DNA of 39,799 nucleotides, from contig JALOAT010000040.1 of the NCBI GenBank assembly GCA_023228645.1, positions 1-39,799 of the forward strand, written 5' to 3'. The stretch comes from Gammaproteobacteria bacterium (GTDB lineage Bacteria > Pseudomonadota > Gammaproteobacteria > Thiohalomonadales > Thiohalomonadaceae). Position numbers and translations under genes: made by a program. How positions within the stretch are numbered: the stretch's first letter is position 1; the number at the start of each line of letters is the position of its first letter. The notes under the pieces were generated by a model. It worked only from the letters and a program-made list of their open reading frames with translations, was not told where the DNA came from and ran no database searches. This document shows positions 1-8,120 of this stretch, in pieces.

Positions 1-778
1 ACTCCACGGCGATCTGCGGCGTGTAGCCGTTCAGCGTGGCGAGGATACAGACCTTGATGCACTCCAGGAACTTGGCCTCCTCGCGCGCGTGGTGACTGAG
101 CGCGATGGCGATGGGCTGGGCAAAGCCATAGGCGAGGAGCACACCGAGGAAAGTGCCCACCAGCGCCGCAGCGATGTGCGCGCCGAGGATTTCTGGCGGT
201 TCGCCCAGCGAGCCCATGGTGATGACCACGCCCATGACCGCGGCCACGATACCGAGGCCCGGTAAGGCGTCGGCCACCGTGTTCATCGCCGCGCTCGCCA
301 GATTGGCTTCCGTGTGATGGGTTTCGAGCTCCATGTCCATGAGGCTCTCGATTTCGAACGGATTCATGCTGCCGCCCACCATCAGGCGCAGGTAGTCGCA
401 GATGAAGGCCAGCGCGTGGTGGTTGTTGAGGATGCGTGGGTAGCGCCGGAAGATCTCGCTCTGCTCCGGCTCCTCCACGTCATTTTCCAGGGCCATGAGC
501 CCTTCCTTGCGGGCCTTGGCAAAGATGTCATACAGCAAGGCCAGCAAATCCATGTACATGGCCTTGTCGTACCGGGAGCCGCCAAGCAGCAAGGGCACAC
601 CCTTGGCGATCTGGCGAATCAGCTTGGGCGGATTGGCGACCACGAAGGAGCCAATCGCGGCACCACTGATGATCAAGAGTTCGTAGGGCTGCCAAAGGGC
701 GAGCAGCTGGCCGTTGGATAGCACGTATCCGCCGATCACGCTGCCGAACACAATCAAGAATCCGAGGATGAGCTTCAT
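1..778 (-). CDS. motA: Flagellar motor stator protein MotA (C-terminus beyond window)
   Basis: MotA forms the proton-conducting stator of the flagellar motor with MotB in the inner membrane. About 259 residues are visible, reading leftwards from ATG at 778 and running off the window edge. The N-terminus (MKLILGFLIVFGSVIGGYVL) is a first membrane helix, followed by a second (LLIISGAAIGSFVVANP). The cytoplasmic loop carries the charged stretch ARKEGLMALE near residue 95, the region that contacts FliG in the family. A later helix starts with the conserved proline in LPGLGIVAAVMGVVITMG. This is the proton-type MotA rather than a PomA-type protein, judged by the N-terminal pattern. motB would be expected just outside the window. 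It is divergent from the HDOD gene, and a possible FliA promoter lies upstream. Confidence 0.93.
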   Translation of the reverse strand, partial: MKLILGFLIVFGSVIGGYVLSNGQLLALWQPYELLIISGAAIGSFVVANPPKLIRQIAKGVPLLLGGSRYDKAMYMDLLALLYDIFAKARKEGLMALENDVEEPEQSEIFRRYPRILNNHHALAFICDYLRLMVGGSMNPFEIESLMDMELETHHTEANLASAAMNTVADALPGLGIVAAVMGVVITMGSLGEPPEILGAHIAAALVGTFLGVLLAYGFAQPIAIALSHHAREEAKFLECIKVCILATLNGYTPQIAVE

Positions 779-811
779 CCGATGCGCTTTACCGTTGAAC
801 GCCAAATTTGG

Positions 812-839
812 CTATCGACAGCCAGAAGGCTTCGCTTGA
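812..839 (-). promoter_or_regulatory. Possible sigma28 (FliA) promoter of motA, next to a 12-base palindrome
   Basis: On the minus strand TCAAGCGA (832-839) and GTCGATAG (812-819) are separated by 12 bases. The flagellar sigma28 consensus is TAAAGTTT, 11 bases, GCCGATAA, so the -10 box is fair and the -35 box and spacing are weak. The predicted start near 807 leaves a leader of about 29 bases before motA. A perfect palindrome GCCAAATTTGGC (801-812) abuts the -10 box and could be an operator. This is inference from one sequence. Confidence 0.3.
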
Positions 840-934
840 GCCGTAACGCCCGGATGGTCGCATTCCGAATTCACCGGCGCAAGCGACACGGTAGCGATTG
901 CGAATGGCCCCCATGGCGCGGCAAACTGCGCGCC

Positions 935-2344
935 ATGCACGCGAACCTGCAGAGTTGGCTCGACAGGCTGGACGACGCCCCGCTACCGGCGCTTGCCCAT
1001 AGCGCCGAACGGCTCGCTCTCCTGGCCAAGCGCGATACCGCCGGGATCCCCGCACTGGCCTCCGTGGTGGAAAAGGATCCCGGCCTCGCCCTGGCCCTGC
1101 TGCGGCGCACCCACACCCTCAAGGAACGCCGCTTGGAAAGCCGGGTCACCACGGTCGCCCATGCGCTGATGCTGCTCGGCCTCACCTACGCCCGTGAAAT
1201 CGCCGCGGAGGTGCCGGTGCTGGATGTGTACGTGGACGACCCCGCCCTGCGCGCACGCCTGTTCTCCCTTTATGCGCGCGCCAATCACGCCGCGGTGCAG
1301 GCCTACGACTGGGCCGGGCTGCGCCTCGACATCGAACCCGATGAAGTGCAGCTCGCCACCCAGCTGCGCGGACTCGCCGAGCTGCTGTTGTGGCTCAAGG
1401 CACCCGCGCAGATGCAGGAGGTGGAGGCCCGCTCAGCCGGCAAGCCGGAACGTGAGCCGGCGGAGCGGGCCGTATTCGGCTTCGCCTTCGACGAACTGAC
1501 GGCGGCACTGGCCCGCCGCTGGGGTCTGCCGGAACTGCTGTCCGACAGCCTGTCACCGGAAAACGCCGGCAACCCGCGGGTGATGGGCATCGAACTGGCT
1601 TGGCAACTGGCGTGCGCCGCGGAGAGCGGCTGGTACAGCGCCGGGGTCACCGACCTGCTGGAACGCATCGCCGCCTACTTGCGCCTGGAGTTCCCGGATG
1701 CGGTGGCGCGCGTGCACCGTACCGCCGTGGCCGCGGCCCATGCCGGCGCCGCCATGCAGGCGCCACAGGCGGCTGCGCTGTTGCTGCATCCTGCCACGCC
1801 GGAGGCCCTGCCGGAACATGCGCCGGACCAGAGCCATGGCGGCGACCCGGCCCTGTACCGGCAGGCCCTCCTGGACCTGGAACGCCGCCCGGGGCTGGAC
1901 CCGACCAGCCTCCTGGCCCTCACCCTGGAGGCCATGCAGCAGGGCATCGGCCTTACCCGCGTGGTGTTCGCAGCCCTGAGCAAGGACCATCATCACCTGC
2001 ACGCCAGCCATGCCCTGGGAGACGAGGGCGACACGGCCTTCCGCCAATTCAGGATCGCACTGGCCGATGACAATCTGTTCGGCAAACTCATGGCACGGCC
2101 GCAGGCCATCTGGATCTCGCCCACCAACCGCACGCGCTTCGCACCGCTGCTGCCGCCGGACTTCCACCGGCTTACCGGCACCGATGAGTTCTGCGCCGTC
2201 TCCGCCTTTATTGGCGGCCAGCCACTCGGGTTGTTCTACGCCGACCGCTACGGCGCCGCCCGCGCCCTCGATGCCGAGGCCTACCACCAGTTCAAACAAC
2301 TCGCCCTCGCGGCCGCGAAGGCCATGGCAAAGTCGCTGTCGTAG
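935..2344 (+). CDS. HDOD-domain signalling protein with C-terminal GAF-like region
   Basis: Predicted cytoplasmic signalling protein of 469 residues. The N-terminal 200 residues fit an HDOD domain: a LPALAH-like opening near residue 13, then SVVEKDPGLALALLRR, then the helix HALMLLGLTYAREIAAE. HDOD domains resemble HD phosphohydrolases but usually lack the catalytic metal ligands and act as regulators. The last 150 residues (from LALTLEAMQQGIGLTRVVFA to ADRYGA) resemble the GAF-like segment often found at the C-terminus of these proteins. ATG 935 was chosen because the domain begins just after it; the frame is open back to 782 but that stretch is arginine-rich and not domain-like. Its divergence from motA suggests, without proving, a role in motility control. 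Confidence 0.75.
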   Translation: MHANLQSWLDRLDDAPLPALAHSAERLALLAKRDTAGIPALASVVEKDPGLALALLRRTHTLKERRLESRVTTVAHALMLLGLTYAREIAAEVPVLDVYVDDPALRARLFSLYARANHAAVQAYDWAGLRLDIEPDEVQLATQLRGLAELLLWLKAPAQMQEVEARSAGKPEREPAERAVFGFAFDELTAALARRWGLPELLSDSLSPENAGNPRVMGIELAWQLACAAESGWYSAGVTDLLERIAAYLRLEFPDAVARVHRTAVAAAHAGAAMQAPQAAALLLHPATPEALPEHAPDQSHGGDPALYRQALLDLERRPGLDPTSLLALTLEAMQQGIGLTRVVFAALSKDHHHLHASHALGDEGDTAFRQFRIALADDNLFGKLMARPQAIWISPTNRTRFAPLLPPDFHRLTGTDEFCAVSAFIGGQPLGLFYADRYGAARALDAEAYHQFKQLALAAAKAMAKSLS

Positions 2345-2560
2345 GCAGCACTCAACGAGCCGCCGGAAGAGACGACGGCCCGCGCAGTACACCCGACAGG
2401 GGCGCCAGATGCGTGTCCGTGGAGGCATCGTGACCTAACAGCTTCACCCGCTCAGCTCGTATGCGCACCTGCGATGAGCATCGCCCAGATGAACACCGCA
2501 GCCGATCTTCCCTGCATCACACGCATTACGTAACACTCCTGGCTGATCCCCTCATCCTGT

Positions 2561-2658
2561 CCTTCTCCCGGAGGGAGAAGGGACGATCCTGCCCACCTGA
2601 ATACGCGTGGAAGGACGTCCCTTCTCTCTCCCGGGAGACGACTGCATGGATGCAGGAG
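2561..2658. repeat. Dispersed palindromic repeat, units A and B (copy 1)
   Basis: Two unit types lie in this gap. Unit A (2561-2581) is a perfect 9-base stem, CCTTCTCCC/GGGAGAAGG, with a 3-base loop; the exact reverse complement recurs at 33790-33810. Unit B (2617-2658) reads GTCCC, then a pyrimidine run, then GGGAGACGACTGCATGGATG; it recurs directly near 12895-12938 and inverted at 34012-34058. The unit B core contains the palindrome TGCAT-GG-ATGCA. Short open frames across this region are products of the repeat and are not called as genes. Confidence 0.75.
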
Positions 2659-2708
2659 CTAGGCAATGCTCTGATACTGATGGCAACAGAATCCACAGTC
2701 CACCTGTC

Positions 2709-2787
2709 GTAGGTCACGTTGCGGTAGCTACGTGACATGCTTTGGTTCGGCGCCACGCCCTGCCACGTAGCCGCTATCGCGCCAACG
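2709..2787. repeat. GTAGGTCACGTTG palindromic element (copy 1, diverged)
   Basis: The left arm opens GTAGGTCACGTTGCGGTAGC and contains TACGTGAC; the right arm reads CACGTAGCCGCTATCGCGCC followed by AACG. The arms can each fold alone and can pair with each other. Better preserved copies are at 26396-26473 and 26588-26665, and a single arm is at 39648-39681. It resembles REP/BIME-type intergenic elements in architecture. Confidence 0.75.
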
Positions 2788-3098
2788 CGTATCTACTCGC
2801 CGCGGGAATGGAACCGAGTGAAGCACCCGGGGCAAGCAGCTTGCTACCTGCCGCGTGGCCGATTCGATTTTGTCCCTTTGGAAGTTTGCTTCCGGTGACT
2901 TGCAGAACACGGATCACGAGTCGCGGCCCATACCCGCGTGCGATTCTTACCGAGGTGCAACGGAAACCGAACGGTCTCGCTCGTACCGGGCGTGGACAGC
3001 TGGTCTACCCCGGTCGAATACGATTTGAGCGTGTCACAAGAACAGAACTCGTGGCCAATGCACCATCCGAATGACGCGTCCGCTGGCTTCGCAGCCCA
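2788..3098. other. Gap with no recognised feature
   Basis: About 310 bases between the repeat and the end of recR. The short frames on both strands are arginine/proline-rich, lack ribosome binding sites and show no family resemblance. No T-tract terminator is visible for recR. I see nothing functional that I can support. Confidence 0.5.
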
Positions 3099-3695
3099 TC
3101 ACATCTCCCGCCGGCCGTGAAAGGCGTGGGAGAGCGTGCCGCCGTCCACGTATTCCAGTTCGCCGCCCAGCGGCACGCCGTGGGCGATGCGGGTGACGCG
3201 GATGCGGCGGGCGTGCACCATTTCGCCGATGTAGTGCGCGGTGGCCTCGCCCTCCACGGTGGGATTGGTGGCGAGGATCACTTCCTTTACTTCCCCTTCA
3301 TCCAGGCGCATGGCGAGGCGATCGAGCCCCAGTTCGGCGGGGCCGATGCCGTCCAGGGGCGAAAGCCGGCCCATGAGCACGAAATACAGCCCCTGGAAAC
3401 CGGTGGACTGTTCGATGGCCTGCACGTCGGTGGGCGATTCCACCACGCACAGCAGCGAGCGATCGCGCTTGCTGCTGGTGCAGATGGGACACAGCTCGCC
3501 TTCGCTGAGGCTGCGGCACAGCCGGCAGTGGCCCACCTTTTCCGCGGCCTCGTCGAGGGCGCGGGCGATGCGGCGCGCGCCGTCGCGGTCGCGTTCCAGC
3601 ATGTGATAGGCCATGCGCTGCGCCGACTTGGGGCCGACGCCGGGCAGGCGGCGCAAGGCGTCGATGAGCTCCTGAATGAGCGGGGTGTGGCCCAT
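3099..3695 (-). CDS. recR: Recombination mediator protein RecR
   Basis: RecR works with RecO (and RecF) to load RecA onto SSB-coated single-stranded DNA at gaps. The 198 residues are the usual family length. The N-terminal helix-hairpin-helix reads RRLPGVGPKSAQRMAYHML (about residues 15-33). A C4 zinc finger uses C57, C60, C69 and C72 (CRLC ... CPIC). The Toprim domain follows from residue 80 (LLCVVESPTD), with the family's LSPLDGIGP segment and a late ATNPTVEGEATAHYI motif. It is the last gene of the dnaX-ybaB-recR operon, only 4 bases after ybaB, an order found in many bacteria. Confidence 0.97.
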   Translation of the reverse strand: MGHTPLIQELIDALRRLPGVGPKSAQRMAYHMLERDRDGARRIARALDEAAEKVGHCRLCRSLSEGELCPICTSSKRDRSLLCVVESPTDVQAIEQSTGFQGLYFVLMGRLSPLDGIGPAELGLDRLAMRLDEGEVKEVILATNPTVEGEATAHYIGEMVHARRIRVTRIAHGVPLGGELEYVDGGTLSHAFHGRREM

Positions 3696-3699
3696 TCGA

Positions 3700-4023
3700 T
3701 CAGAAGGGCATCTTGAAGCCGGCTGGCAGGTTCATGCCCGCGGTCACGGCGGCCATGCGTTCCTGGGTCTGCTGCTCCAGGGTGCGCACCGCGTCGTTAA
3801 CGGCGGCGGCGATAAGGTCTTCGAGCATTTCCTTATCGTCCATCAGGGTCTGGTCGATGGCGACGCGCTTCACGTCATGCCGGCCGGTCATGACCACGCT
3901 CACCAGGCCGCCGCCCGACTGGCCCGTGACCTCCATGCGCGCCACTTCTTCCTGCGCCTTCTGCATGTCGGCCTGCATCTTCTGGGCCTGCTTCATCAGG
4001 TTGCCGATTCCGCCCTTCATCAT
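3700..4023 (-). CDS. ybaB: YbaB/EbfC-family nucleoid-associated protein
   Basis: Small dimeric DNA-binding protein of 107 residues, the typical length. It opens MMKGGIGNLMKQAQKMQADM, the charged helix characteristic of the family, followed by the beta-sheet segment GGGLVSVVMTGRHDVKRVAI and a C-terminal helix. Two ATG codons lie in tandem (4023 and 4020). GAGG about 8 bases upstream supports this start and excludes the 28-residue extension that is open further upstream. The gene lies between dnaX and recR; co-transcription is inferred from strand and short spacing. Its role is thought to be nucleoid organisation or regulation, not a catalytic step. Confidence 0.94.
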   Translation of the reverse strand: MMKGGIGNLMKQAQKMQADMQKAQEEVARMEVTGQSGGGLVSVVMTGRHDVKRVAIDQTLMDDKEMLEDLIAAAVNDAVRTLEQQTQERMAAVTAGMNLPAGFKMPF

Positions 4024-4131
4024 TTCACTTTCCTCGCTGGGGAGGCCGCGCCTCCCGTTCATCAAACATACCGTGATGCGTGATGTGCCGAAGCCAGGCC
4101 ACCTCACGCTTAACGCTTAACGTTTAACCAT

Positions 4132-5874
4132 TTACTCGTCCACCGGCCGGATGGAGCCCGGTGGGATGTGTCCGTCGAAGTGATCCAGCAGGCTGCGCAC
4201 GGTGGGGTCGGCGTGGATGGCCTCCTCGGCCTGGCGCTGGCGCTCCGCATTATCACGGTCGCGCACCATGGCCGGGGTGACGCCGCCGCTGCCCACAGTA
4301 ATGTGGAGCTTCACCGGCCGACCGACGAAATCTTCGAGGCTCTTGCGCAGTGTTTCTTCGCGTTTTTCATTGCGGAAGTGCACATGGGCCGGTTCGAGCG
4401 CCAGATCGAAGCGGTCGCCGTCGCGACGCAGCAAGGAACACTGCTGGGCGAACTGGCGCATCATGGGGGTGAGCGGCAGCTGTGCCACCAGGCTGGCCCA
4501 TTCCTCGCTATCGGTGACGGGCGCAGCGACGGAGGTTGGCGCAGGGGCTGTTTCCACTGCCGGTGCTGCCGGTGCCGTCGGCGCACTCGGAACCGGCGCG
4601 GGCTCCGCCACTTGGTGGTTGGGCGTTTCGACCGCGGCTGGCGGCGCCGGGTTCGGCACCGGTGCGGGCTCTGCCGCCCGTGATGCGACAGCTGGTGCGG
4701 TCACGGCCGGGCGCGGCACCGCCTTGGGAGCCGCCGCCGGAGCCGTTGCGGGTCGCTCCGTCATCGGGCGCTCGCCGGGCGGCGCGCCATCGTCCGGCCG
4801 GAAGGCCAGCATGCGCAGCATGACCATCTCGAAGCCGGCGCGGGCCTCGGGCGCCAGGGGCAGGTCGCGCCGCCCCGTGAGGGCAATCTGGTAATAAAGC
4901 TGCACGTCCTCGGGGGCGAGGCGCGCCGCCAGGGTGCGCACCACCTCGCCTTCGCCCAGGCCGTCGTCCACGGCCTCGGGCAGCACCTGGGCCAGGGCGA
5001 CGCGGTGCAGCAAGGAAACCAGCTCCGCCAGCACACCGACGTAATCCGGCGCCTGTTCTTCCAGGGCGCGGCACTCGGCCAGCAGGGCCTTCGCGTCATT
5101 GGCGGCCAGCGCCTCCAGCAAGGCGAACACCCGGCCGCGATCGATACTGCCGAGCATGTCGCGCACCTCGCGCGCGTCCACGCGCCCACCGCCGAAGGCG
5201 ATGGCCTGGTCGAGCAGACTGAGGGCGTCGCGCATGCTGCCGTCGGCGGCGCGCGCCAGCTCGTGCAGCGCCGCCAGTTCGGCCTCGATGCCTTCCTGGG
5301 TGAGCACGCTGGCGAGATGGCCGGCGATGAGTTCCGGCGTGATGCGCTTGAGGTTGAACTGCAGGCAGCGCGACAGGATGGTGACCGGCAGCTTCTGGGG
5401 ATCGGTGGTCGCCAGCAGGAACTTCACATGCGGCGGCGGTTCCTCCAGGGTCTTCAGCAAGGCGTTGAAGCTGTGGTTGGAGAGCATGTGCACCTCGTCG
5501 ATGAGGTACACCTTGAAGCGGCCGCGGGTGGGTGCGTACTGCACGTTGTCGAGCAGGTCGCGGGTGTCTTCCACCTTGGTGCGCGAGGCGGCGTCCACCT
5601 CGATGAGGTCCACGAAGCGGCCCTCGTCGATCTCCCGGCAGCTGGCGCACTCGCCGCAGGGGCGCGAGCTCATGCCCTGTTCGCAGTTGATGGACTTGGC
5701 GAGGATGCGCGCCACCGTGGTCTTGCCCACGCCGCGCGTGCCCGTGAACAGAAAGGCGTGATGCAGCCGGTCGTTGTCGAGCGCATTGATGAGGGCGCGC
5801 AACACGTGCTCCTGGCCGACCATCTCGGGAAAGGCACGGGGGCGCCACTTGCGGGCGAGGACCTGATAGCTCAT
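4132..5874 (-). CDS. dnaX: DNA polymerase III subunits gamma/tau
   Basis: Clamp-loader ATPase that organises the replisome; 580 residues. Walker A is GTRGVGKT (45-52), a zinc module uses C64, C73, C76 and C79, and Walker B is LIDEVHML (124-131). The SRC-type motif is in ILSRCLQFNLKRI. Domain III follows, then a proline/alanine/valine-rich linker (about 370-465), then a C-terminal domain starting near DSEEWASLVAQLPL, the tau part that contacts polymerase and helicase in the family. No A-rich slippery heptamer of the E. coli gamma-frameshift type is visible, so a short gamma form is not supported by that mechanism. It is the first gene of the operon behind a strong promoter. Confidence 0.97.
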   Translation of the reverse strand: MSYQVLARKWRPRAFPEMVGQEHVLRALINALDNDRLHHAFLFTGTRGVGKTTVARILAKSINCEQGMSSRPCGECASCREIDEGRFVDLIEVDAASRTKVEDTRDLLDNVQYAPTRGRFKVYLIDEVHMLSNHSFNALLKTLEEPPPHVKFLLATTDPQKLPVTILSRCLQFNLKRITPELIAGHLASVLTQEGIEAELAALHELARAADGSMRDALSLLDQAIAFGGGRVDAREVRDMLGSIDRGRVFALLEALAANDAKALLAECRALEEQAPDYVGVLAELVSLLHRVALAQVLPEAVDDGLGEGEVVRTLAARLAPEDVQLYYQIALTGRRDLPLAPEARAGFEMVMLRMLAFRPDDGAPPGERPMTERPATAPAAAPKAVPRPAVTAPAVASRAAEPAPVPNPAPPAAVETPNHQVAEPAPVPSAPTAPAAPAVETAPAPTSVAAPVTDSEEWASLVAQLPLTPMMRQFAQQCSLLRRDGDRFDLALEPAHVHFRNEKREETLRKSLEDFVGRPVKLHITVGSGGVTPAMVRDRDNAERQRQAEEAIHADPTVRSLLDHFDGHIPPGSIRPVDE

Positions 5875-5901
5875 CGCAACTCTCGAAGGGAAATTCGGGC
5901 G

Positions 5902-5930
5902 ATTATACCCGCGGGGTTGCGGGCGGTCAG
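5902..5930 (-). promoter_or_regulatory. Sigma70 promoter of dnaX-ybaB-recR
   Basis: On the minus strand the -35 box CTGACC (5925-5930) and a perfect -10 box TATAAT (5902-5907) are separated by exactly 17 bases. Predicted transcription start is near 5895, giving a leader of about 20 bases before the dnaX ATG at 5874. It lies between the end of ffs and dnaX, so dnaX can be transcribed independently of the RNA genes. Confidence 0.65.
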
Positions 5931-5953
5931 GTTTGCTGCGGGGATGGGAGGCG

Positions 5954-6058
5954 AACCCGTACCGGCCACACCCCGGCGCCCGAATCGGCTGTTACCGTTG
6001 CTCCCTTCCGGGCCTGGCGGGGTTCACAGCCTATCGTCGCGAGGGAACCGGCACGGGC
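5954..6058 (-). ncRNA. ffs: Signal recognition particle RNA, small bacterial (4.5S) type
   Basis: RNA scaffold of the signal recognition particle, binding Ffh. The minus strand contains the hallmark apical hairpin CCAGGCCCGGAAGGGAGCAA with its GGAA tetraloop and adjacent asymmetric loop. The flanking arms close into a long hairpin: CCCGTGCCGG (6057-6048) pairs with CCGGTACGGG (5965-5956). The length of about 105 bases fits the small class without an Alu domain. Ends are approximate to a few bases. Its place between tRNA-Ser and dnaX matches ffs/scr-dnaX synteny in other bacteria. Confidence 0.9.
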
Positions 6059-6117
6059 CGCCATCGACTCGGGAATGCGCCGGCAGAGGCCGGCTACAGA
6101 AAGCGGCATTGCCAATA

Positions 6118-6210
<93 letters not shown>

Positions 6211-6324
6211 GGGAGCTTTCGCGGACCGTGGGGTCCCCGAAAGAGCGCGCAAGGTTAAACCAGAACGTGCGCGCACGCAACCACGGCGCGCACGTCACCT
6301 TGGCGGTCCCAGGCGGCGGGGAGT

Positions 6325-7101
6325 TCAGCGCGTGGCCGGATCGCGCTGGCGCATTTGATCCGGGCTGCGCATGGGCGAGCGCTGGCGCATCTGCTCCTGA
6401 TCGCGGATCGGCTCGCGCGGGCGCGCCTGGCCGGCGCCCGGCGGTTCGAAGGCCGCAAACTCAGCGCGGTCAAGCCGGTCATCCTGGTTGCGGTCGAGGT
6501 CGCCCCAGCGGTTCTGCAAGCCCGGGTGCTGCTGCGCCTCCTGGGGCGTGATGTAGCCATCACGGTCCGCGTCGAGTTGCTCGAAGCGGAAATCCGACGC
6601 GGCCTGTCCGCCCGCGCCTGCCGGGCCGGGGCCAGCCGCCGCGTCGGCGATGCGGGTCTGGTCCGTGAGGGTCTGGAAGGCGGTCTGATCGAACGGGTCC
6701 CCACGTCGCCGCAGGTCACCGCGGCTGTCAGCGATGCTGGTAACCAGCCGATCGTCCTCGAAGCTGATCTCCGACAGCGGTACGGCCACCCGGCGGTCGC
6801 CGAAGCCCAGGAACCCGCTCACGCCCACGATGGCGTTCAACTCGCCGTCGGCCGAGCGCCGGGCGATCTCCTGCACCTCGCCCAATTCGTCACCCGCCGG
6901 ATTGACCAGGGTGCGACCGGCCAGCTCACCCACCGTCATTTCCGCCAACGCCGGATTGATGCCCTGCGCGCCGCCGGGCGTGCCTGCGATATCGGGCGCC
7001 GGCGCTATGGTCGCCGCGGGCGGCGCCTGGGTTGTGTCCTGCTGGGCCTGGACATCGGACATCAGTATCAATAGTGTGACGGCGAGCATGCGGTCCATCA
7101 T
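6325..7101 (-). CDS. Secreted PRC-barrel and EF-hand protein
   Basis: A 258-residue predicted periplasmic protein. The start MMDRMLAVTLLILMSDVQAQ looks like a signal peptide ending at AQA/Q-like residues, and GGGAGAGAGG precedes it at good distance. Residues about 53-110 fit a PRC-barrel (MTVGELAGRTLVNPAGDELG ... RRVAVPLSEISF). Two EF-hand-like loops follow: DADRDGYITPQE and DRNQDDRLDRAE; the second lacks the central glycine, so its calcium affinity is doubtful. The tail is rich in Arg, Gln, Met and Pro with repeated QMRQR and RSP. The combination suggests an envelope protein with calcium-dependent behaviour; the exact function is unknown. Divergent from greB. Confidence 0.72.
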   Translation of the reverse strand: MMDRMLAVTLLILMSDVQAQQDTTQAPPAATIAPAPDIAGTPGGAQGINPALAEMTVGELAGRTLVNPAGDELGEVQEIARRSADGELNAIVGVSGFLGFGDRRVAVPLSEISFEDDRLVTSIADSRGDLRRRGDPFDQTAFQTLTDQTRIADAAAGPGPAGAGGQAASDFRFEQLDADRDGYITPQEAQQHPGLQNRWGDLDRNQDDRLDRAEFAAFEPPGAGQARPREPIRDQEQMRQRSPMRSPDQMRQRDPATR

Positions 7102-7264
7102 GCCTCTCTCCCTCTTTTCCGTGCCCGGCCCGGGCGTGCACCTAATATAGTCGTCGCCGGGAAAGACACCCTGCGACGGCGCAGCCATCACGCAATCCGA
7201 AGTCGCTCCTCACGGCATTGATGATCTGATCGCATAGAATGTCGGCGTACTGGAAGAAATGACC

Positions 7265-7774
7265 ATGGCCCGTTATCGTCCCCCGCAACCGCCCTCCTCC
7301 TGTTACATCACCCCCGAAGGCCGCCAGCGCCTCGAACAGGAACTCAATCATCTGTGGCGGGTGAAACGACCCCAAGTCACCCAGGCGGTATCCGATGCGG
7401 CCGCACTCGGCGATCGCTCAGAGAACGCCGAATACATCTACGGCAAGAAACAGTTGAGAGAGATCGATCGGCGCGTGCGCTTTTTGCGCAAACGCCTTGA
7501 GGTCCTGCAGGTGGTGGACCGGCGCCCGGACGATACCTCGCGCATCTATTTTGGCGCCTGGGTACGCCTCGAGGATGCGCACGGCGCCGAGCACGTCTAC
7601 CGCATCGTGGGGCCTGACGAATTCGATCCTGCCAAGGGCTGGATCAGCATGGATTCACCCATGGCACGTGCGCTGCTGCGCAAGGCGCTGGATGACGAAG
7701 TCCATGTAGAGCGGCCCGGCGGCGTCGATCACTACATCGTCCTCGACGTATCCTACCAGCCGATTCCCCGCTGA
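7265..7774 (+). CDS. greB: Transcription elongation factor GreB
   Basis: GreB inserts into the secondary channel of RNA polymerase and stimulates cleavage of backtracked RNA. The 169 residues comprise an N-terminal coiled coil (YITPEGRQRLEQELNHLW onwards) with the acidic tip LGDRSENAEYIYGKKQLREI, which carries the catalytic-site acidic residues, and a C-terminal FKBP-like domain (FGAWVRLEDAHGAEHVYRIV; ISMDSPMARALLRK). The YIYGKK sequence and the length of the C-terminal half indicate GreB over GreA. ATG 7265 is preferred over ATG 7259 because GGAAG (7252-7256) is 8 bases from the former and only 2 from the latter. Confidence 0.94.
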   Translation: MARYRPPQPPSSCYITPEGRQRLEQELNHLWRVKRPQVTQAVSDAAALGDRSENAEYIYGKKQLREIDRRVRFLRKRLEVLQVVDRRPDDTSRIYFGAWVRLEDAHGAEHVYRIVGPDEFDPAKGWISMDSPMARALLRKALDDEVHVERPGGVDHYIVLDVSYQPIPR

Positions 7775-8120
7775 GCCCTCCATCAGCGCCCCTCTGCCCC
7801 ACATCCGCGCGCATAAGCGCGGCACATGGTGAGTGCCCTCTCGCCAGGACACCTGGATCGTCAACAGAACCGAAGGGAAGACAATCGAGGCTACTCAGCG
7901 GAGTTCGTTGGCAGCGGGTAAACCGGTCCCTCGTCTCCGTAGTCCTTATCCATTCCATTGGCGTTCTTGGCTCTTGGCGAGAATTCGATCCAACCGGCGT
8001 GTGGCCGGGGCCGCTGTTTAGATTCGCAATTGCAAAGCGTCAACCTGTGAACTTGACTGAGGGCGAGGAAAACCATCAGCGGGCACGTCGCCCGTGACCA
8101 GCGTGAAGAGGAACAATCCT
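7775..8120. other. Gap between greB and membrane protein gene
   Basis: A small hairpin CCGCGC-GCATAA-GCGCGG lies about 35 bases after greB with no T-tract, so it is at best a weak terminator. Another short stem (GGGC-ACGTC-GCCC) sits about 30 bases before the downstream start. No convincing gene, RNA or promoter is visible in the rest. Confidence 0.45.

Noticed and set aside
2461..2712. 83-codon open frame between HDOD gene and recR
   Set aside because: It consists of palindromic repeat sequence that recurs elsewhere, has no ribosome site and no family resemblance.
4132..5000. Programmed frameshift site in dnaX for a gamma form
   Set aside because: No A-AAA-AAG type heptamer is present in the 3' half; the single A-run (GAAAAAC) is not slippery.
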